NCBI GenBank assembly: GCA_030583925.1
Contig: CP129482.1
Coordinates: forward strand, 1,984,001-2,048,000
Direction: 5' to 3'
DNA length: 64,000 nucleotides
Source of the DNA: Anaerolineales bacterium
GTDB taxonomy: Bacteria > Chloroflexota > Anaerolineae > Anaerolineales > Villigracilaceae
Within the stretch, counting starts at the first letter, position 1, and every line of letters starts with the position of its first letter. A program made the position numbers and the translations under genes. Positions 8,572 to 14,965 of the stretch are shown here, in pieces. The notes beneath the pieces are model-generated. The model was not told the DNA's origin, ran no database searches, and was given only the letters and a program-made list of their open reading frames with translations.

Positions 8572-10002
8572 ATGAACAACACCCTCCCCAAACTGAAAAT
8601 GCTCAGCGATGAGCAGATCCATGACATTCACGAATACACATTGACCCTGCTCGAAACGACTGGCGTGCGCGTGGATTCTCCGTCGGCGGTGGAGATGTTG
8701 ACGAAGAGGGTAGGCAGGTCGAACGTCGAGGGGAGAAGCGTGCGGATACCGAGGGAGTTGGTCGAATGGGCGATCAAAGCCGCGCCGAGGCGAATCCCAA
8801 TCTACGACCGAAGAGGGAATCCGCAATTCCAAATTGGAGGAGAGGAAGATCGCACACGATTCGGAATCGGCGTCACCGCGTTGTTTTATCAAGAGCCTGA
8901 GACCGATACGCCTGTGGAATTTCAACGCAAACACATGCAAGACATGGTGCGTGTTGGAAATAAATTACCGCTGTATGATATGGTTTCGACGATCGGCATT
9001 TGCCGTGACGTGCCTGATTATTTGACCGACCTGATCGGCTCGCTCGAACATTTTGCGAACGGCACGAAGCCGATGGTGTTGTTGTGTTCCGACGAAAATA
9101 AATTCGATGATGTGTTGCGGATGTTCGAATCGCTTCACGGCGATCTCGGCGACAAGCCGTTTATCATTCCGTATTTCAATCCCGTTTCGCCGTTGGTGAT
9201 GAACGCAGGCACCGTGGACAAAATGAAAATTGCCATCGAGCGCGGCTTGCCTGTGGTCGTTTCGAATTACAGTTTGTCGGGCGCAACCACGCCGATCACG
9301 CCCGCAGGGACGATCGTTGTGTTGCTTGCCGAATTGCTTGCGGGTTTGGTCATCGGGCAATTGTATAAAGAAGGCGCACCGATGTTGCTTGGCATGTTGC
9401 CGATCTATCTCGACATGAAAACGCTGTTGAACTTTTACGATCCGCAAAGCATCCTCGTCAGTCTTGCGTGCGCCGAGATGATGGCGCATTATGGCATCCC
9501 GCATTGCGGCACGTCGGGGAGCGGCACAGGCTGGGGCATGGATTTGCTCGCCGCCGAAACATTTTGGATGAACACGCTGATGATGACTCTAACCAAAGGC
9601 GGCATCGCTCCGTTCGTCGGCGACACGCTGGGATCGAAAGCCGTCTCGCCGTTGACGTTCATCTACTGTCACGAGTTGATTGATCAAGCGCTACGGTTCT
9701 CTTCGGGACTTCAACTTGACTCGCCCAGCGTCGGCTTGGACGAAATCCACGCGGTGGGACCAGGCAAGGGTTTCGTCTCCGCGCCGACAACGCTGAAAAA
9801 ATATAAAACGGGCTACTACGTCAACCGCATCTTCCCGCGCTGGAGCATGGAAAAATGGCTGGAGGCGGGTCAGCCCTCCGCGCAGAATTGGCTGAGAGAT
9901 TATTCCATCGAGTTCCTGAAAGATTTGCCCGCACCCGACGATCACGAGGAGTTGATGAGGAAAGGCGAGGAGTTTATTGAGGAGTGGGAGAAGAGTCGGT
10001 AA
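8572..10002 (+). CDS. MttB-family methyltransferase without pyrrolysine
   Basis: This 476-residue protein belongs to the trimethylamine:corrinoid methyltransferase superfamily. It has the N-terminal LSDEQIHDIHEYTLTLLETTGVRV, the conserved PLVMNAGTVDKMKIAIERGLPVVV, and the barrel segment CGTSGSGTGWGMDLLAAETFW. The reading frame has no internal UAG, so it is a non-pyrrolysine member; characterised relatives (MtgB type) demethylate glycine betaine or other quaternary amines and pass the methyl to a corrinoid protein. No corrinoid protein or methyltransferase 2 gene lies in the window, so the substrate is open. The FAD amine oxidoreductase at 11506 is a possible pathway neighbour. The start lies 9 nt after repeat copy C, with no clear Shine-Dalgarno. 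Confidence 0.88.
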   Translation: MNNTLPKLKMLSDEQIHDIHEYTLTLLETTGVRVDSPSAVEMLTKRVGRSNVEGRSVRIPRELVEWAIKAAPRRIPIYDRRGNPQFQIGGEEDRTRFGIGVTALFYQEPETDTPVEFQRKHMQDMVRVGNKLPLYDMVSTIGICRDVPDYLTDLIGSLEHFANGTKPMVLLCSDENKFDDVLRMFESLHGDLGDKPFIIPYFNPVSPLVMNAGTVDKMKIAIERGLPVVVSNYSLSGATTPITPAGTIVVLLAELLAGLVIGQLYKEGAPMLLGMLPIYLDMKTLLNFYDPQSILVSLACAEMMAHYGIPHCGTSGSGTGWGMDLLAAETFWMNTLMMTLTKGGIAPFVGDTLGSKAVSPLTFIYCHELIDQALRFSSGLQLDSPSVGLDEIHAVGPGKGFVSAPTTLKKYKTGYYVNRIFPRWSMEKWLEAGQPSAQNWLRDYSIEFLKDLPAPDDHEELMRKGEEFIEEWEKSR

Positions 10003-10047
10003 GAAGGCGTGATAAAATCCTTGTGTCAACACGAAAGGAGTTAAGCG

Positions 10048-10299
10048 ATGGCATTAGACACTTTTGAAAAATTGCTTAAGCAGGCGGATCGCCTTTCGCC
10101 GAATGAACAATTGCGCCTCGCGACTCGCTTGATCGAGCGGGTAAGAATGACTGCAAAACCCATGCGGGCGAAGGACCTGCTCAATTCTGGGTTGGTCGGC
10201 ATTTGGGCGAATCGCAAGGACATTGGCGATAGCATATCGTTCGCTCGGAAATTAAGGCAACAGGCTCAAACGCGGGGCGGTCGGAATGATTCTGCTTGA
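10048..10299 (+). CDS. Probable antitoxin partner of the PIN toxin
   Basis: This 83-residue, mostly helical protein begins MALDTFEKLLKQADRLSPNEQLRLATRLIERV, which looks like the N-terminal helices of small VapB/DUF2281-type antitoxins. Its last 14 nt overlap the PIN gene start, a coupling typical of vapBC pairs. It has the Shine-Dalgarno AAAGGAG 8 nt before the ATG. I do not recognise a specific DNA-binding family, so the antitoxin role rests on position. Confidence 0.65.
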   Translation: MALDTFEKLLKQADRLSPNEQLRLATRLIERVRMTAKPMRAKDLLNSGLVGIWANRKDIGDSISFARKLRQQAQTRGGRNDSA

Positions 10300-10669
10300 T
10301 ACGGATGTGATGGTTGACATACTGCGGGGTTTTGACCCTGCGATTGACTGGCTGAATTCCTTGCAAGAGGAGGGGATCGGTGTGCCTGGATTTGTGGCAA
10401 TGGAACTCTTGCAAGGTTGCCAAAATTTGAAAGAACAGCGTCAGTTGGAAAAGGAATTAACCGAATATGAGCTGTACTGGCCTGATGCGGCGGATTGCCA
10501 ACGCGCTCTTGATACTTTTTCCTCTTATCGGTTGAGCGACAACATCGGTCTCATGGATGCCTTGATTGCAGAAACGGTTGTCGGGCACAAAGCGCAGTTA
10601 GCGACTTTTAATACCAAACACTTTCGAGTTTTAAAGAGCCTCCAAAGCATACAGCCTTATAAGCGATAA
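10286..10669 (+). CDS. vapC: PIN domain ribonuclease, VapC-like toxin
   Basis: This 127-residue PIN domain begins with MILLDTDVMVDILRG (first acidic residue Asp5). It has the conserved Glu in AMELLQGC and the later acidic pair in DNIGLMDALIAETVV (LxDxxIA motif), and it ends with an ATFNTKHF strand. These acidic residues form the Mg-dependent RNase site. Members cleave tRNA or rRNA. It overlaps the upstream antitoxin-like gene by 14 nt. Confidence 0.88.
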   Translation: MILLDTDVMVDILRGFDPAIDWLNSLQEEGIGVPGFVAMELLQGCQNLKEQRQLEKELTEYELYWPDAADCQRALDTFSSYRLSDNIGLMDALIAETVVGHKAQLATFNTKHFRVLKSLQSIQPYKR

Positions 10670-10709
10670 GCGGGGAATTGGAGTTTATTGCGGAGTGGGA
10701 GAAGAAAAG

Positions 10710-11024
10710 ATGAATAAAACCGTTGTTTCCATCATTTTGACGATCCTCATTTTCGTATTCCTTTCTTTTCTCCCAATTTTCCCCATGTTGCTTGAAGTAA
10801 GGGAATCTTCTTCATCGGGCGAGTCGCTGTATCAGGAGTGGCGACTTGTTTCGCTCGGAGAGTATTACGAGTCGGCGATCTTTGCCCGCTCCGCATGGCG
10901 GGAAACGACGAAAGTAGTTTATTACGCGTTGGCAGTTGTGCATCTCGCGGTGACGATTTTTGTTTCATGGCTTGCTGGGAGGATTGGGTTGAAATTTGCA
11001 AGTCGAGTGCGTGGAATGGGTTGA
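10710..11024 (+). CDS. Small two-helix membrane protein of unknown function
   Basis: This 104-residue protein has a hydrophobic helix at residues 6-27 (VSIILTILIFVFLSFLP), a polar loop of about 45 residues with acidic and serine residues (VRESSSSGESLYQEW), and a second helix (YYALAVVHLAVTIFVSWLAG) with a short basic C-terminus, so both ends are predicted inside. No family recognised. GGAGAAG lies 8 nt before ATG 10710; the GTG at 10695 is inside the duplicated mttB-end sequence and is the less likely start. Confidence 0.6.
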   Translation: MNKTVVSIILTILIFVFLSFLPIFPMLLEVRESSSSGESLYQEWRLVSLGEYYESAIFARSAWRETTKVVYYALAVVHLAVTIFVSWLAGRIGLKFASRVRGMG

Positions 11025-11116
11025 AAATAATTATTGGTAATTGGTTATTGCGCAGCAGTATAATTAACGTAGTTGCCGAACCGAAGATATCAGGTTGACG
11101 CTCATGGAGGTTTCAC

Positions 11117-11496
11117 ATGTTATGTTATTACCACCCACTGTTCAGGCTGTTGGATTGTGTAAGAATTGCCAAAAAGGATTGTGCCAGGAATGTTGCGCCG
11201 ATGTTGGTAATGGATTAGCTTGCAAAGATCGTTGTGAAATCCAAGTGCGGGAAATAAACGATGTATTTCAGCGACTCAAGAGCCAATACTACCGCCTTGG
11301 TAGCAATTATTTAAGAAGTGTTTGGATATTTGCTATATTTGGGATAACTTTTTGCCTTGTTTCGCTCCTGCTGGTGTTTTATTATCCACGTAACTGGCCA
11401 GCGGCTTTGCCAATGTTCGTGTTTAGTGTTTTTGCTTTGTATGGCGCCATAAATAACTATCGTGAAAGTAAGAAGCATCCGCCATCACTTCAATGA
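11117..11496 (+). pseudogene. Zinc-finger two-helix membrane protein with an apparent N-terminal frameshift
   Basis: A good Shine-Dalgarno (GGAGG, 11106-11110) sits 6 nt before ATG 11117, which reads MLCYYHP and then runs out of frame. The downstream open frame continues TVQAVGLCKNCQKGLCQECC and then VGNGLACKDRCE. Joined, the two give a B-box-like zinc finger (CxxH plus CxxC and further Cys) followed by two membrane helices (about VWIFAIFGITFCLVSLLLV and the ALPMFVFSVFALYGA segment). One base appears to be missing near 11137. Either the gene is recently broken, translation frameshifts, or the assembly has an error. The stop is at 11496. Confidence 0.55.
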
Positions 11497-11505
11497 TTTA
11501 ATTTC

Positions 11506-12687
11506 ATGTTGAAAAACCACTTTGATGTAATCCTCATCGGCGGCGGGGTGATGGGATGCGCTACCGCGTACCACCTCCTCAAACGTGACCCAAACCTCAA
11601 CGTCGCCATCCTCGAAAAGGACCCGACCTATGAGCGCGCCTCCACACCGCTTTCGGATGGGAATACGCGTATCCAATTCAATATCAAAGAGAATATCCAG
11701 ATGTCGCAGTATGGACTGGAAGTTCTCAGATCCTTCGCCGAAGAGATGGAAGTGGACGGCGAGAAACCCGATGTCGCTTTTCGTCAGCAAGGAAACCTAT
11801 TCGTCTTGGATGAAGCCAGCAAGGATGAGTCTCACGAGGGAATGCTTTTGCAGAGAAGCCTTGGTTGCGAGGTCGAGTGGTTGACTCCAGAAGGCGTGCA
11901 GAAATATTTTCCGCTGTACAACTTGAAGGGATGCGTGGCTGGGACGTTCGGTCCACACGATGGGACGATGTCTCCGATGGCGGTGTTAAACGGCTACCGC
12001 AAGAAAGCGATTGCGCTCGGGGCGAAATACATCCAAGCCGAGGTTGCGGAAGTTTTGCGAGACGGAGATCGTGTCGCTGGCGTGAAATTGACATCGGGCG
12101 AAACCCTCCACAGCGCCATTGTCCTGAACGCGGTGGGCGCGTGGGCGGCTCCGCTGGCAAAATCCGCTGGGGTTGATCTACCCGTCGCGCCGACGAAGCG
12201 GCAGGTCACGATTGTTGAAACGAACTATCGCGGCGACCTCGTTTTGCCTTGCTTGTTCCTGCCGTCTGGTTTGTACGTTATCCACGAAGGCGAAGGTCTG
12301 TTCATGGTGGGCAAATCGTTTGCCGACGATTACATCGGCACAGATGATTTTACGTGGGAGCGAAAAACTTTCGAGGAGAAAGTCTGGTTCGAACTGGTGG
12401 AATACATCCCCGAATTCGACCGACTCAAAATCCTACGCGGCTGGGCGGGACTGTACGAAGTCAACACGCTGGATGGCAACGCCATTTTGGGCGAGTCGTC
12501 GCAGGTGAAGGGATTCTATTTTGCCAACGGCTTTTCGGGTCACGGATTTCAGCAATGTCACGCGGTGGGGAGGTACACCGCCGAACTGATGCTCAACAAA
12601 CCGCCGACTCTCGACCTGTCCATTTTTTCGGTGGACCGCATTGCGGCGAATAAGCCTGTGTTTGAAAGCAAGAGGAAGATTATTTGA
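11506..12687 (+). CDS. FAD-dependent oxidoreductase (DAO family; sarcosine/glycine oxidase-like)
   Basis: This 393-residue flavoprotein has the dinucleotide-binding signature DVILIGGGVMGCATAYHLL at residues 6-24 and the acidic end of the Rossmann beta-alpha-beta unit in AILEKDP. It ends with the family's second FAD-contact region (GWAGLYEVNTLDGNAILGE and then GFSGHGFQQCHAVGRYTAEL). DAO enzymes oxidise N-methylated or simple amino acids, or act in electron transfer. Proximity to the MttB-like gene hints at methylated-amine catabolism, but that is inference. It starts 9 nt after the stop of the preceding gene. Confidence 0.85.
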   Translation: MLKNHFDVILIGGGVMGCATAYHLLKRDPNLNVAILEKDPTYERASTPLSDGNTRIQFNIKENIQMSQYGLEVLRSFAEEMEVDGEKPDVAFRQQGNLFVLDEASKDESHEGMLLQRSLGCEVEWLTPEGVQKYFPLYNLKGCVAGTFGPHDGTMSPMAVLNGYRKKAIALGAKYIQAEVAEVLRDGDRVAGVKLTSGETLHSAIVLNAVGAWAAPLAKSAGVDLPVAPTKRQVTIVETNYRGDLVLPCLFLPSGLYVIHEGEGLFMVGKSFADDYIGTDDFTWERKTFEEKVWFELVEYIPEFDRLKILRGWAGLYEVNTLDGNAILGESSQVKGFYFANGFSGHGFQQCHAVGRYTAELMLNKPPTLDLSIFSVDRIAANKPVFESKRKII

Positions 12688-12752
12688 TTACGCAGAGGCG
12701 GGATCTTCTCGCCTAATACGGGGCGAGAAAACCTCGCTCCTATATCAGCATC

Positions 12753-12781
12753 TTGACGCCCTAAAATCCTAATGATAAACT
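12753..12781 (+). promoter_or_regulatory. Promoter for the exporter leader transcript
   Basis: TTGACG (12753-12758), a 17-nt spacer and TAAACT (12776-12781) give a plausible sigma-70-type promoter. Transcription would start near 12788, about 34 nt before the leader ATG and about 160 nt before the terminator. Confidence 0.5.
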
Positions 12782-12810
12782 CCGCACGCAATTAAATCTC
12801 AAAGAAAGGA

Positions 12811-12933
12811 GCGCACTTCCAATGCTGAAACTGATCGAAAACACCAGCCAATTCAATAACCCTACTCGAAGTGCGCCCATTGACCGCCGATAGACGGTCT
12901 CCTTCTGTGTCGTTCCAGCCACGGTGCACCTCG
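12811..12933 (+). promoter_or_regulatory. Attenuator with alternative pairings controlling the ABC exporter
   Basis: Segment 1 (GCGCACTTC, 12811-12819), between the leader Shine-Dalgarno and ATG, pairs perfectly over 9 bp with segment 2 (GAAGTGCGC, 12868-12876) late in the leader ORF. Segment 2, extended to 12867-12877, can also pair with segment 3 (GGTGCACCTCG, 12923-12933) over 11 positions with one A-C mismatch and one G-U. Segment 3 is the upper left arm and loop of the terminator. Pairing 1:2 allows the terminator; pairing 2:3 disrupts it. A ribosome held early on the leader ORF would cover segment 1 and favour read-through. The pairings are seen; the mechanism is inferred. Confidence 0.65.
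12822..12893 (+). CDS. 23-residue leader peptide upstream of the ABC exporter
   Basis: ATG 12822 is preceded by AAAGGAG (12805-12811) at a 10-nt distance and opens a 23-codon frame (MLKLIENTSQ, then FNNPTRSAPIDRR) ending in TAG at 12891. The ORF lies between a promoter and an intrinsic terminator and contains one arm of an alternative hairpin, which is the layout of a ribosome-sensing leader peptide. The peptide has no membrane segment or known domain, so its translation rather than its product is probably what matters. Chance occurrence of so short an ORF cannot be excluded without comparison to relatives. Confidence 0.6.
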   Translation: MLKLIENTSQFNNPTRSAPIDRR

Positions 12934-12948
12934 CATCGTGGCTTTTTT
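12917..12948 (+). terminator. Strong intrinsic terminator between leader ORF and exporter genes
   Basis: An uninterrupted 11-bp stem (12917-12927 with 12933-12943, one G-T pair, loop ACCTC) ends directly in a run of six T. It lies 23 nt after the leader stop and 118 nt before the exporter start on the same strand, so the exporter can only be expressed from this promoter by read-through or anti-termination. Confidence 0.9.
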
Positions 12949-12959
12949 GTTGGTCTCGC

Positions 12960-13060
12960 TCAGACCATAGACCATTTACATCGTCCATTGTCTATTGTCT
13001 ACCGTCAACCTTCAAACTTGAAACCTGAAACGTTGAACTTGAAACTTGAAACATGGAACT
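12960..13060. repeat. Degenerate short-unit repeat tract before the first exporter gene
   Basis: The tract is made of near-tandem units such as AGACCATAGACCAT, CCATTGTCTATTGTCTA and GAACTTGAAACTTGAAAC. Similar pyrimidine/purine-skewed tracts occur in other gaps of the window. No open frame or promoter is evident in it. Confidence 0.7.
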
Positions 13061-13066
13061 CCTACC

Positions 13067-14812
13067 ATGAACCTCTCCTTCTCCTCCTACTACCGCCTCC
13101 TCGCCGACCACATCCGCCCCCAGCGTGGACGGTTCTTCCTGCTCGCCGCGTTACTCTTCGGGAGTATCGGACTTCGCATTTACGCGCCTCAGATCATGCG
13201 TCAATTTATCGATTCGGCTTTGGCTGGCGAAGCGCTACAAACCCTCACGTGGACCGCCCTCGCCTTCATCAGCGTCGCGTTGATTCAACAGGTCGTCGCC
13301 ATCGGAGTCACCTGGCTGGGCGAAAACGTCGCGTGGACAGCCACCAACGCCCTGCGCGCCGAACTCGCCGAGCACGCCTTGTACCTCGACATGAAATTCC
13401 ACAACGACCGCACCCCAGGCGAATTGATCGAACGCATTGACGGCGACGTGACCGAACTCGCCACGTTCTTTTCGCAATTCGCATTGAATCTCATCGCAAA
13501 CGGATTCCTCCTCATCGGCATCCTCATTGCGTTGTTCATCGAAGATTGGCGTGCAGGCTTGGCGTTCACGGTCTATTCGTTCCTGACCATTTTCATCCTC
13601 GGCAAAGTCAAAGATATCGCCGTGCCGCATCAAAAAGCGCGGCGAGAAGCCGAGGCGCAATATTACGGCTTCCTCGAGGAGCAACTGAACGGCACCGAAG
13701 ACATCCGCTCCAGCGGCGCGGTCGGGTTTTCCATCCACGAATTGTTCCGCCACCAAGGCGAGATTCTCAAACACAACCGCAAGTCGCATTTCAAACGCTG
13801 GATCATCGAAAACGCAATGGGTCTCGCCCTCACGCTCGGCACATTGCTCGCCATCGTCAGCGGCTATTGGCTGTTCACTGCGAGCGTCATCACCATCGGC
13901 ACGGTTTATCTTTTCGTGCATTACATCAACCTGCTCGAAGAACCCTTCTGGGCAATGACTCACGAGATCGAAAGTTTTCAAACCATCGGCGCGTGCGTCG
14001 AGCGACTCACCGAGTTCAAGGCGTTCCAGCCCGAGGTCCGAAATGACGCGGGCTCCACAGTGGATTCGCATCCAATTCAGCTGACGTTCGACGACGTGAC
14101 TTTTTCCTACAATGGCGACGACTCCGTCCTCACCCGCCTCTCTTTCGACCTTCAACCTGGTTCCGTTTTGGGTCTGCTTGGTCGCACGGGAAGCGGAAAG
14201 ACCACCATCGGACGATTGATCTTCCGTTTGTACGACGTGAGCGCGGGCGGAATCAAAATCAACAACGCCGACCTCCGCCACCTGCACCTCGAATCGCTCC
14301 GCCGCAACGTCGCCATCGTGACTCAAGATGTGCAATTGTTCAAAGCGTCCATCCGTGAAAACCTGACCTTCTTCGACCGAACCATCCCCGATGAAAAGAT
14401 TATCGCCACCCTCGAAGAACTCGAACTCGGCGACTGGTATCGCACTCTACCAAACGGCTTGGATACCGAACTCGAAACGGGATCACGGTCGCTGTCCGCG
14501 GGCGAAGCGCAATTGCTTGCGTTCACACGCGTCTTCCTGAAAAATCCTGGCTTGGTGATTCTCGACGAAGCATCCTCCCGCCTCGACCCTGCAACGGAAG
14601 TCAAACTCGAACACGCCATTGACAAACTGCTAAAGGATCGAACCGCCATCATCATCGCCCACCGCCTCGACACCATCCAACGCGCCGACGACATCCTGAT
14701 TCTCGAACGCGGCAACGTCCTCGAATACGGCAACCGCAAAGCCCTCGCAGACGACCCCACCTCCCGCTTCGCCCAACTCCTGCAAACAGGCGTGGAAGAA
14801 GTACTGGCATAG
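13067..14812 (+). CDS. ABC exporter half-transporter (consensus Walker B, degenerate signature)
   Basis: This 581-residue exporter-type transmembrane-ATPase fusion has six helices in the first 300 residues. It has Walker A GRTGSGKT (372-379), a degenerate signature LSAGE (476-480), Walker B LVILDEAS with catalytic Glu501, and H-loop His532. The next gene has LSGGQ but lacks the catalytic Glu, so the two should form a heterodimer with one consensus and one degenerate site, as in BmrCD. The ATG at 13067 is used; a TTG at 13046 in frame lies in a repeat tract. Expression probably depends on the upstream attenuator. Drug export is a reasonable guess, not shown. Confidence 0.92.
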   Translation: MNLSFSSYYRLLADHIRPQRGRFFLLAALLFGSIGLRIYAPQIMRQFIDSALAGEALQTLTWTALAFISVALIQQVVAIGVTWLGENVAWTATNALRAELAEHALYLDMKFHNDRTPGELIERIDGDVTELATFFSQFALNLIANGFLLIGILIALFIEDWRAGLAFTVYSFLTIFILGKVKDIAVPHQKARREAEAQYYGFLEEQLNGTEDIRSSGAVGFSIHELFRHQGEILKHNRKSHFKRWIIENAMGLALTLGTLLAIVSGYWLFTASVITIGTVYLFVHYINLLEEPFWAMTHEIESFQTIGACVERLTEFKAFQPEVRNDAGSTVDSHPIQLTFDDVTFSYNGDDSVLTRLSFDLQPGSVLGLLGRTGSGKTTIGRLIFRLYDVSAGGIKINNADLRHLHLESLRRNVAIVTQDVQLFKASIRENLTFFDRTIPDEKIIATLEELELGDWYRTLPNGLDTELETGSRSLSAGEAQLLAFTRVFLKNPGLVILDEASSRLDPATEVKLEHAIDKLLKDRTAIIIAHRLDTIQRADDILILERGNVLEYGNRKALADDPTSRFAQLLQTGVEEVLA

Positions 14813-14813
14813 T

Positions 14814-14945
14814 AAAACGTAAACAGGTAGACAAGGAAACATGTAGACACGGAAATAAGAAGAGAATCTGCAACTCACTACCCCCAATTCTCTAATTCTC
14901 CAATCCTCAATCTCCAGTCACCAATTACCAATTACCAATTACGAC
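14814..14945. repeat. Degenerate tandem tract between the two exporter halves
   Basis: The gap begins with a GTAAACAGGTAGACAAGG / GTAGACACGG unit, related to those at 56207 and 58015, and ends with CCAATTACCAATTACCAATTAC triplets. It has no coding frame. It must be transcribed if the two exporter halves form one operon. Confidence 0.7.
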
Positions 14946-14965
14946 CTCACCAAGGAACCCCCACC

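Larger units (their letters stand above)
9969..10706. repeat. 27-bp direct repeat bracketing a VapBC-like pair
   Basis: Positions 9969-9995 (inside the mttB-like 3' end) and 10680-10706 match at 25 of 27 bases (GGAGTTTATTG, then GGAGTGGGAGAAGA). The toxin-antitoxin pair lies exactly between the two copies. This suggests the pair arrived by insertion or recombination with partial duplication of the mttB 3' end. Confidence 0.65.
12688..13066. other. 379-bp regulatory spacer upstream of the second exporter
   Basis: This gap holds, in order, an imperfect GGCGAGA-type hairpin after the oxidoreductase, a promoter, a 23-codon leader ORF, a strong intrinsic terminator, and about 110 bp of degenerate short repeats of the kind GACCATAGACCAT, TCTATTGTCTA and CTTGAAACTTGAAAC leading to the exporter ATG. 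Confidence 0.8.

Noticed and set aside
8572..10002. Pyrrolysine-containing methyltransferase
   Set aside because: The frame has no in-frame UAG, so pyrrolysine is not used.
12960..13060. Possible CRISPR-like array
   Set aside because: Units are degenerate, of unequal length and lack regular spacers; no cas gene is in the window.
13235..14335. Long minus-strand frame (366 codons) opposite the ABC exporter gene
   Set aside because: It is a shadow of the coding strand: composition mirrors the exporter codons and the product has no recognisable domain.
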